Assembly (NCBI GenBank): GCA_946480465.1
Contig: CAMLJY010000018.1
Location: forward strand, 34,511 to 98,510
Length of the DNA stretch: 64,000 nt
Reading direction: 5' to 3'
From: an uncultured Burkholderiales bacterium
Lineage (GTDB): Bacteria > Pseudomonadota > Gammaproteobacteria > Burkholderiales > Burkholderiaceae
The notes below the pieces were generated by a model that made no database searches, was not told where the DNA came from, and saw nothing but the letters and a program-made list of their open reading frames with translations. The position numbers and the translations under genes were made by a program. Numbering within the stretch: position 1 is the first letter of the stretch; the number at the start of each line of letters is the position of its first letter. Below are positions 1 through 7,119 of the stretch, one piece after another.

Positions 1-638
1 TGCAGTGCGGCCACGGCGGCCCGCTGCGACAGGGTCGAGGCGCCGAACACGGTCTGCTCCGCGCCAGAGGCTTCGACGATGCGGCGCCGCCACGCTGGGT
101 CGGTGCAGATCGCGCAGCCCACCCGCAGGCCGGCAAGCGCATGGCCCTTCGAAAAGCCGTAGACGGTGACCACGTGGCGGGCGATCTCGGCCGACAGCGA
201 GGCCAGGCACACGTGCCGGTGCGGCTCGAACACGATGTCGGACCAAACCTCGTCGCACAGGATGCGCCAGCCGCGCCCGATGGCTCACTGGGCGACGGCG
301 GCGAGCCAGCCGCGCCGATGCACCGTCCCCAGGGGATTGGCCGGGTTGCACAGCCACAGCATGCGGGTGCGCGGGGTGGCGCGCCGCAGCATCGCCTCGA
401 TGAACTCGGCCGCCGGCGTGTTTCGCTGCAATGGCACCGCAACCGCCGTGGCGCCGGCGCGCTCCACGGCGTGGCGGAAGAGGAAGTCCACCGGGGTCAG
501 GGATCAGCACCTCATCGCCCGGCGCAAGGCTGCCTCGGGCCACCGCCGCCATCGCCGGGGCGGCACCGTCAGTGGCGAACACGGCTTCGGCCGCTGGCCG
601 CTGGACGCTGGCGGGCCGCCGTGCCGGTGCGGTGGCGC
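1..638 (-). pseudogene. decayed class I/II aminotransferase remnant
   Basis: The minus strand encodes a recognisable fold-type I PLP aminotransferase that is broken. Reading downstream from about 600, the frame gives EAVFATDGAAPAMAAVARGS and GDEVLIPDP, the usual cofactor-loop region. An apparent one-base insertion near 497-505 then shifts into the frame containing DFLFRHAVERAGATAV and LWLCNPANPLGT. An in-frame TGA near 288 interrupts the frame before ILCDEVWSDIVFEPHRH (the Asp of the PLP-N1 contact) and VYGFSKGHALAGLRVG, which holds the Schiff-base lysine. The N-terminal third is missing: homology starts directly beside the stop of the KamA-like gene. The C-terminus runs off the window. It is probably a relic of a second aminotransferase from the same cluster. 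Sequencing error could explain the two lesions but not the missing N-terminus. Confidence 0.75.
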
Positions 639-639
639 T

Positions 640-2130
640 TCAGTGGCTGCTTGCCACGCCCGGGCGCGGCGGGGCCAGCGATTCGTTGACGCCGCGCTCC
701 AGCGGCACGTAGCGCTTGTACTTGTCCTCCGGCGCCTTGCGCCCGTCGTAGACGATGCGGTCCTCGTAGTCGGACAGCCACAGCGCCTGCGGGTTGCGCC
801 GCGCGATGATCAGGTCGCCCTGGCTGCCGGCGGCGCCCGGCGAGCGGTGCATCTTCATCACGATCAGCCCGTCGGCGAACACGCTGGCGATGTCGGGCGC
901 GAAGATGCCTTCGCCGCCGCGCACCGGCCCGTCGATCACCGACACCACCTCCAGCTTGCCCCACTCGGTGGACATCGCGAAGCGCGAGCGGGCCGTGTCC
1001 GACAGGCCGCGCTGCGCGTCGTTGTGCAGGCGCCAGGCGGTCTCCACCGGCACCGCGAAGGAGCGGTGGCCCTCGATCTCCCGGCACTGGAACAGGTACT
1101 TGGGGCGGATGTTGGCGCGGCGCAGCTCTTCCTGCAGCAGGCGCAGCGCCGGCTCGCTGTCGTTGACGCGCGCGATGACCGGCGTCTGGTTCTCCAGGCT
1201 CACGAAGCCCAGCGAGCGGATCGCCTCCAAGGCCTGCCGCACCGCAGGCAGCCAGCGGTGGTAGCCGTGCTCGTCGGTGACGTAGCGGCCCTGCGCGTCG
1301 CGTTCCAGCATCTCGTCCGGGTGCGTGAAGTGGACCACCATGTTCACGTGCACGTCCGGGTGGCGCTGGTGGAAGTGCCGCAGCGTGGCGGCGAAGTTGG
1401 CGTCCACCCGCTGCGGGCGGAAGGCCAGCTCCTTGGTGCCGAGGCGCACCAGGTGCACGCCGGCCTCGGCCGCGGCCGCCAGGTAGCGGTAGAGGTTCTT
1501 GTTCGACAGCACCAGCGGGTCGCCGCCGGACAGCAGCACCTCGCGGATGGGGTAGCGGCGCTGGCCGGTCCCGGCGTCGGTGCCGCCATGTCCGGCCAGC
1601 GTCCGGTTGTAGTCCAGGATGTACTGCTTCAGGTCGTCCGCTTTCACCAGGCCCTTGCCGGTCGAGCCGTTGAAGATGTCTAACCGGTAACAGTAGCGGC
1701 AGTGGGCGGAGCAGGCCAGGGCGCTGTAGGCCAGCACGATCTCGTCGTACTTGTGCAGGATCTTGCCCTTCAGGCTGTCCGGGCTGTAGCGGATCTGGTT
1801 GGACGGGTCCTTCTCGCCGCGCATGTCGTCCGCTTCGGCCAGGATGGGCACCACCAGGGCCTGCAGCGGATCGCTGGGCGGCATGGCGGGCAGCAGCAGG
1901 CGGCCTTCGGCATCGCGGTACTCGCGGCCCTGGATCAGCGCCATGTAGTACGGGTTGATGCCGAACATCATGCGCTGGTCCACGCCGTGCTCGCGCATGC
2001 GGTCGATCTGCTGCGGCGAGTAGAAGCTCTGCAGCAGCGGCACCACGTTGGCGTTGTTGAAGCGGCCGCGCGCGGGCTTCACGTCGGCCAGCGGGGTCTC
2101 CGGCAGTTCGAGGGTGTCGTCTTCAGTCAT
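640..2130 (-). CDS. KamA-family radical SAM aminomutase-like protein
   Basis: This 496-residue protein belongs to the lysine 2,3-aminomutase-type radical SAM family. The 4Fe-4S cluster motif is C140-SAH-C144-RY-C147, followed by the SAM-binding stretch LLSGGDPLVLS. Family members migrate an amino group using PLP and a 5'-deoxyadenosyl radical. I cannot place the canonical PGGGGK motif that carries the PLP lysine: the equivalent stretch reads RGGEGIFAPD, so true aminomutase activity is uncertain. The start ATG shares one base with the stop of the upstream aminotransferase (TGATG), so the two genes are translationally coupled. An aminomutase beside an aminotransferase suggests handling of a beta-amino acid or related product (inference). 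The substrate cannot be read from the sequence. Confidence 0.85.
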   Translation of the reverse strand: MTEDDTLELPETPLADVKPARGRFNNANVVPLLQSFYSPQQIDRMREHGVDQRMMFGINPYYMALIQGREYRDAEGRLLLPAMPPSDPLQALVVPILAEADDMRGEKDPSNQIRYSPDSLKGKILHKYDEIVLAYSALACSAHCRYCYRLDIFNGSTGKGLVKADDLKQYILDYNRTLAGHGGTDAGTGQRRYPIREVLLSGGDPLVLSNKNLYRYLAAAAEAGVHLVRLGTKELAFRPQRVDANFAATLRHFHQRHPDVHVNMVVHFTHPDEMLERDAQGRYVTDEHGYHRWLPAVRQALEAIRSLGFVSLENQTPVIARVNDSEPALRLLQEELRRANIRPKYLFQCREIEGHRSFAVPVETAWRLHNDAQRGLSDTARSRFAMSTEWGKLEVVSVIDGPVRGGEGIFAPDIASVFADGLIVMKMHRSPGAAGSQGDLIIARRNPQALWLSDYEDRIVYDGRKAPEDKYKRYVPLERGVNESLAPPRPGVASSH

Positions 2131-3443
2131 CAGAATTCCTCCTGGACAGGTCGATAACGTTCCATCAGCGCGTCCAGCCAGTCGGCCATGCGCTGGGTGC
2201 CTCGCATGGCCTTGCCGAACAGCGCCTGCTGGTCATGGGCGCCCAGCGCCGTGGGCAGGCCGATGCGCCGCGAAGCCGCGAGCGCGGCCTCGCCGTCGAA
2301 CTCCACGTACGCCAGCCGCGCGCACAGTGCCTGCGGCGGCATGCCGAAGGCTTCGCCCGGCAGCAGCGCCACGCCGGCGTCGCGCAGCAGCGCCTCGCAC
2401 AGCTGCTGCGAGCTTCGGATGCCGCTGCGCGCCAGGGCCTCGGCATGGCCGCTGAAATCGGGGAACAGGTAGAAGCCGCCGGTGGGCGGGTGCACCCGCA
2501 CGCCGGCGGCCTGCAGGCGCTGCGCGATCCAGCCGCCCAGGTGGGCCAGCAGGCGGCGCTGGTGCGCCAGGTAGTCGCGCACCTCGGCGTTCCACTCGTA
2601 GGCCGCGCAGGCCGCGTGCTGCACCGGCAGCGGCGCGCAGGACCAGGTTTCCGAGGCGATGCCCAGCAGCGCCTGCCTGAAGTCGCCGCCCAGCGCGCGC
2701 GGCAGCATTGCCACGCCCAGCCGCCAGCCGCCCGCGCCGCACCACTTCGACAGGCCGCCGGTGACGATGGTGCCTTCCGGGTGGTGCCGGGCGAGCGAGA
2801 CATGCGCGCCGCGGTGGTCCAGCAGGCCGTAGATCTCGTCGGCGATCACCAGCACCCGGTGCCGCTGCAGCAGCGGCGCCAGGGCCTGAAGCTCGGCCTC
2901 CGTATAGCCCAGGCCTTCGGGGTTGCCGGGATGGTTCAGCACCAGCAGGGTCGGCCGCTGCAGGTCCACCTTGCACGCCAGCGCCCGTTCCAGCGCCTGC
3001 GGCGTCACGCGCCAGCGCTGGCCGAAGCCGGTGTGCACCGGGATGACGGCGTGGCCCAGCAGCCGCGCCTGCGGTGCATACGACACCCAGGCCGGCGCGG
3101 GAATCAGCACGTCGGCGCTGGCGAAGCAGGCCATCACGCCGTACAGCAGCAGCTTCGAGCCCGGTGCCACCAGCACCCGTTCGGGCGCGGTGTCCAGGCC
3201 CTCGGCGGCGCGGTGGAAGGCCGCCACCCGTTCACACAGGGCCGGCAGGCCTTGCACCGGCGTGTAGTCCTTGGCCGCGGCATGGGCGCGCAGCGCTTCC
3301 ACCGCCGCCGGCAGCGGCGGAAAGGGCGACTGGCCGAAGCCGAACTTGAAGACCTCGCGGCCTTCGTGCTCCAGCCGCCGAGATTGCTCGTTGAGCAGCA
3401 GCGTCTGCGACTGCTCGACGGTCCTGAATCCTCCGATGTGCAT
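2130..3443 (-). CDS. class I/II PLP-dependent aminotransferase
   Basis: A 437-residue fold-type I aminotransferase, complete. Visible landmarks are the N-terminal Y60-TPVQGLPALCERVA segment, NHPGNPEG (the Asn that contacts PLP), D202-E-I-Y205 (D contacts pyridine N1, Y the O3') and SLSK-type GGLSK233WCGAGGWRLG with the Schiff-base lysine and the phosphate-binding Arg. The longer frame starts at 3497, but the ATG at 3443 has a strong GGAAGGAC site seven bases upstream and fits the family length, so I place the start there. It overlaps the downstream KamA-like gene by one base and is the first gene of that operon. The substrate is unknown; pairing with an aminomutase-like enzyme suggests a specialised amino acid pathway. 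Confidence 0.85.
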   Translation of the reverse strand: MHIGGFRTVEQSQTLLLNEQSRRLEHEGREVFKFGFGQSPFPPLPAAVEALRAHAAAKDYTPVQGLPALCERVAAFHRAAEGLDTAPERVLVAPGSKLLLYGVMACFASADVLIPAPAWVSYAPQARLLGHAVIPVHTGFGQRWRVTPQALERALACKVDLQRPTLLVLNHPGNPEGLGYTEAELQALAPLLQRHRVLVIADEIYGLLDHRGAHVSLARHHPEGTIVTGGLSKWCGAGGWRLGVAMLPRALGGDFRQALLGIASETWSCAPLPVQHAACAAYEWNAEVRDYLAHQRRLLAHLGGWIAQRLQAAGVRVHPPTGGFYLFPDFSGHAEALARSGIRSSQQLCEALLRDAGVALLPGEAFGMPPQALCARLAYVEFDGEAALAASRRIGLPTALGAHDQQALFGKAMRGTQRMADWLDALMERYRPVQEEF

Positions 3444-3721
3444 GGCGCGGGTCCTTCCTGTCCTGTGCAGCAAAGGCGCGCAGTTTATGGTCAGCACTGG
3501 TTATTCGGTTGTTATCACGGTTCAGCATCACTTATCCGTTGGCGACAGCATGTGTCTGCCTGGATCCCGGCAGCCGGCATGCCCAAGGTCATGCCCGCAG
3601 CCAGGCGGTGGAATATGACGCTGGCGGGCCGGCTGCCCACTTCCTAGGCTGGTGCAGTGTTCAGCGCGCATCGGCCACCACGGCGGTGGCCGAGCACTTT
3701 CACTGCAAGGGAGAGATCAAC

Positions 3722-4018
3722 ATGTACCCACCCATCAGCGGCAGCTCGGCGCTCGGCGGATCCGGCGGCGGCAAGGACCCCGGCCGGCCGGTCAGCCTGC
3801 CGAGCGGCCATGCCCTGGACGTCATCCTGGAGGACGTCCTCGGCGTGATCCTCGAATTCCTGCAGCGCAGCGGCTGGCTGGCCCTGCGGGCCACCAGCCA
3901 GCACCTGCGCAGCGCGGTGGACGGCTTCCTGCTGGCCCCCGCGAACTTCGAGCGCGTGCTGCGGCTCGGCGAGCGCCGGGCCGACCTGGTGGGCTGGCAC
4001 GCAATTCACCGAACTTAA
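3722..4018 (+). CDS. F-box-like protein, truncated by the IS4 element
   Basis: An ORF of 98 residues starting at an ATG preceded by AAGGGAGA. After a Gly/Ser-rich leader, residues about 27-65 (SLPSGHALDVILEDVLGVIL, EFLQRSGWLALRATSQHLRS) match the pattern of an F-box-like helical motif: Leu-Pro, an I-L-x-F-L core and an S-x-x-L-R-x-A-V end. F-box proteins recruit Skp1 in eukaryotes; in bacteria such domains are rare and usually in effectors or of unknown role. The reading frame passes at about residue 94 into the left end of the IS element (HAIHRT, stop), so the original protein was probably longer. No matching C-terminal part is obvious beyond the element. The F-box assignment is from pattern only. 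Confidence 0.5.
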   Translation: MYPPISGSSALGGSGGGKDPGRPVSLPSGHALDVILEDVLGVILEFLQRSGWLALRATSQHLRSAVDGFLLAPANFERVLRLGERRADLVGWHAIHRT

Positions 4019-5150
4019 GCCTCACCCCTTGTACGCCTGACTTGGATGAGGCTTGGGGTGGTGAGCGGGTCTGGGGCGAGATCGACCCGGGACGAAGCGC
4101 TGCTGTACGCGGCCCATCAATGCGATGGCGTCGCTCACGAGGGCGGCGACGTCGCCAATGCAAAGCAGCACGGGGGCGAGCATGCGCGCGCAGACCTCAG
4201 CGGCGCAGGCGCGATTGCAGCGGCTTGCGACCCGCGGCGCTGCTGCCGCGGCGGCCGTGCACAGGAGTGAGGCGAGGTTGTCGGCCAGGATCTTGGCAGC
4301 CGCGTCGATGATCAAGGCATGCTGGGACAAGCCGCTGACGCTTTCGAGCTTCATGCGGTGCTTCAGGCGATTGAACGCCTCTGCGATGCGCCAGCGCCGG
4401 TGGCAGAGCTCGGCGAGTTCGGCGGCGGCGGCCAGGTCGGCGCCGATGTTGGTGGCCAGCAAGCGCGTGCAGCCGTCGGGCGCGGTGTGGCGCACCAGGC
4501 GCACCGCCGGCGCCTGTCGCGCACAGCCCCAGTCGCTGGCATCGCGTGCACTTGGCGCATTCAACAGAACGACTTTTCGGATTGCTGCCCGCGCATGAAG
4601 TCGCGCACCGCCGAGAACGACGAACTGCTGTCACAGCGATTGACGAAGTGAATGCCGCGCTCGTTGAGCAGTTGGATCAGCCACGCCGCCGGGTAGCCGC
4701 GATCGAGCACCGAACACGTCGCCCGGCCCAGGCACTCCAGGGCTTCGGCGAGCATTGCGCGCGTGGCCGGCATCAACGCCGAGGCGTCGCCGAGCACGAC
4801 CCGCAGGCCGTGCCAACGCAGCACCCATACCATGGAATCCACGCGCTGCAGCAGCCAGTCGTTCAGCCAGGTCAGCGCCGGCATGTGCAGTCGTGATCGC
4901 GCCTTGGCGAAGCCCCGATCCGAGATGCCGTGGACGAATTCGCTCGTGCCGCACAGCGAGCCGTAAAACGCATCGAGCATGCTCTGCTACGAGGTGCCTC
5001 GCATCGCCAGCAATGAGGCGATCAGCGCCGGCAGTGGCAATGCGCGCGTGCGTGTGAAGGCATTGGGATGCTGTGGATGTCGCGCGCGACTCGCGAAGCT
5101 GGATGCGGACCACGCCTGTCAGCGAAACCAAATTCCTATGACGGCAAGCG
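4000..5150 (-). mobile_element. degenerate IS4-family insertion sequence
   Basis: The element carries one transposase frame broken in two places. The left end lies close to 4000, where the F-box-like ORF runs into non-homologous sequence (AATTCACCGAACTTAAG at about 4003-4019). The right end lies somewhere after 5121. I could not find a convincing matching inverted repeat on the right side; a weak resemblance around 5155-5172 is not enough to call it. Together with the 5.3-6.8 kb regulator this stretch is visibly less GC-rich than its surroundings. It cannot move on its own. Confidence 0.7.
4022..5121 (-). pseudogene. IS4-family DDE transposase, stop codon and frameshift
   Basis: Joining the pieces gives about 365 residues. 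The N-terminal part ends LPALIASLLAMRGTS, then an in-frame TAG at about 4989-4991 where relatives have a residue, followed by QSMLDAFYGSLCGTSEF. The catalytic residues are visible: first Asp in VVLGDASAL, second Asp in SVLDRGYPAAW and the Glu in the YREK-type segment CHRRWRIAEAFNRLKH. A frameshift around 4560-4605 separates the first two motifs from the last (frames ending QSEKSFC and continuing NAPSARDASDWGCARQ). With two inactivating changes the enzyme is dead. Its stop lies about 20 bases from the left boundary, as normal for these elements. Confidence 0.8.
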
Positions 5151-5296
5151 GAGAATCGGTTTCAAGTTTACTTTCGTCGACAACATCCAGTGTCGGCAAG
5201 CGTTACGGGAGCCGTATACAACGGTCGAAAAAATACGATCACCCCAGCGTCGGCTCCAGAGCGAGACTGAAAGCCCGAGGGAATGCAGCTCCGCTT

Positions 5297-6748
5297 TCAG
5301 GACTTAGATTCAGTCTCCAGATCCGGTCTGACCACAAGGCCAAGACCAACGGCTCTCGCCACCATTTGTTGCTTGCTGGACAATCCGAATTTGCGCTTGG
5401 CTCTCTCGAGATGGTAGACCACGGTCCACTCTGAGAGGTTGAGAATTCGGCTGGTTTCCCAGGCCGTCTTTCCGGCCGCGCTCCACCGGACGCACTCGAT
5501 CTCCCGGGGCGATAGTCCCAACAACGCGCCGATGCGCTTTCGGGCAGCAGTGGCGGCCCTCCGCCCCCGCACGCCGCATTCGGTGTGGTTCCGCAGCGCC
5601 TCGTCGAAATCGCACTGAGCAGCATAAGCCGCTTCGAAATTGCCCAATTCGGCATAAGCCTTCGCAATAGAGCGGTCAACGCTCCAAAGACTCCAGGCAA
5701 AACCGTTCGGATCGATCGCATGGCACTCCTTGGTGAGGTGATATGCCAGCAGCGCTTCGTGAATGCTTCCCCGCGCGTGAAGCAGCATGCCGGCGTGATG
5801 GTGGCACACGCCAACATAGCAGGCCTGCCCGCCGGCGTAGGCAGCTTCGTATGCCAGCCCGATCGTCTCAGCCGCCGAGTCAAGGCGGCCACCCTCAAGA
5901 TAGAGGCCGCTGAGATTCATATGGATGTTGACGAGCCAATTAGGCGCATAGCGCTCTACGTCTGAAGTGAGCGCGACCAGATCATGAATCGCGTGGTCCA
6001 GGTCAGTCTTGCCGCTTCTAACCTGGGCCATCACGAGGTTGTTGGTCACCAGCGTTACGAGCTTCTTGTTCGCCGCGGGCAAATGGCCGTCATCTATCAA
6101 CTTTTCGAGTAGGGCGACCGCTTCATCATGCCAGCCTACCGATTGAAAGGTGCTCGCCAAACCGGCCGTGGCAAATGCGACGCATGCAGGGCGGTCGATG
6201 CATTCCGCGAAGACCACGGCACGATAGAAGTAGAAGAAGGCATCCTCAATCTGCGAGAGTACGACCGCGCAGCCGGCCAAGCCGGACAAGAGGAGGAAGT
6301 CGGCTGGCTCTCGAGGCCGCTCCACCACATCACCTTCCGCGGCCTTGAACAGCGTTTGCGCGCCCCCCACGTCTCCTTGATTCCACAACAACTGAGCCCG
6401 TCCGATGCCGAGCATTCTCTGAAGCGATTGATCCTGCTGCAGAACGGGATTGCTGCTTGCTGATTCCAGATCCGCTTCAGTGGCCTCCAGCGGCCGGTAG
6501 CTCGCCATCAAGAGGGCCCGCGTCAACATGGCTCTGGCGGTGCTCGACAGGTCGGAACTCGACTGCGCACGCACCAGCGCGGCATCGCAAAGACCTTGCA
6601 GTCTTACAACGTCCCCGTGAATTTCACGCCAGCAAAGCTCCAGCAACGACGCTGCGTCCATCGAGCTCGCCAGCAGCTCGGGAGCTTCGGGCTGGATGGA
6701 TGCGCCGGGCCTGAGGGATGTGCACGAAGCTGTCAAGTTTCGTCTCAT
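5297..6748 (-). CDS. LuxR-type regulator with TPR-like sensory region
   Basis: About 483 residues. The C-terminal 65 residues are a LuxR/NarL HTH: LLGLSPREIECVRWSAAGKT, then NLSEWTVVYHLERAKRKFGL with the recognition helix. The rest is helical and built like tetratricopeptide repeats (ALLEKLIDDGHLPAAN, LEGGRLDSAAETIGLAYEAA), as in stand-alone LuxR regulators that sense partners through TPRs. There is no receiver or acyl-homoserine lactone domain. A GTG at 6775 would add nine residues; neither start has a clear ribosome site, so the start is tentative. It is transcribed away from the secreted subtilase at 7120, a common arrangement for a regulator and its target (inference). Codon use is less GC-biased than most of the window, which suggests acquisition. 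Confidence 0.8.
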   Translation of the reverse strand: MRRNLTASCTSLRPGASIQPEAPELLASSMDAASLLELCWREIHGDVVRLQGLCDAALVRAQSSSDLSSTARAMLTRALLMASYRPLEATEADLESASSNPVLQQDQSLQRMLGIGRAQLLWNQGDVGGAQTLFKAAEGDVVERPREPADFLLLSGLAGCAVVLSQIEDAFFYFYRAVVFAECIDRPACVAFATAGLASTFQSVGWHDEAVALLEKLIDDGHLPAANKKLVTLVTNNLVMAQVRSGKTDLDHAIHDLVALTSDVERYAPNWLVNIHMNLSGLYLEGGRLDSAAETIGLAYEAAYAGGQACYVGVCHHHAGMLLHARGSIHEALLAYHLTKECHAIDPNGFAWSLWSVDRSIAKAYAELGNFEAAYAAQCDFDEALRNHTECGVRGRRAATAARKRIGALLGLSPREIECVRWSAAGKTAWETSRILNLSEWTVVYHLERAKRKFGLSSKQQMVARAVGLGLVVRPDLETESKS

Positions 6749-7119
6749 ATTTACAACCAATTTAGATGTTAGCACCCGCGGGCTGAGGGAAGTGCCAGCT
6801 GGCAGATGGCCGGCCTCCGTGGTCGCGACAAGCTCAGATGTCGCCTACAAACGCTTGTAGTGGCCGTCCAGGCACCAAGCCCGTTCCAATGCTGCTGTCA
6901 CATCCCGCTGCAACGGCTCGCAACCCGCGTCTCCGTTGCATCGCATGGAGGCGCACGAAAACCACCGCAAGCGGAGCCTTCCGTCGCGCCACCGGCCAGT
7001 CAACCGCCGAAAGCCGGCGGTCCAGGCGCGTGTGCCGCGTAGCTTTAATTGTGCAACCGGTGTAGGACGGTCGGAGTCTTCGGCTCCCTGTGCCCGCACT
7101 TCAGAATATTGAGGAATCG
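6749..7119. promoter_or_regulatory. intergenic region between divergent LuxR-type gene and subtilase
   Basis: About 370 bases without a credible gene; the frames that cross it lack start signals and domain content. It must hold the promoters of both divergent genes. I see the GAGGAAT ribosome site of the subtilase at 7111-7117, but no clear sigma-70 promoter pair or LuxR-type dyad that I would defend. Confidence 0.4.

Noticed and set aside
3509..3721. In-frame extension of the F-box-like ORF back to 3509
   Set aside because: The ATG at 3722 has a good ribosome site; the upstream part lacks one and has no recognisable content.
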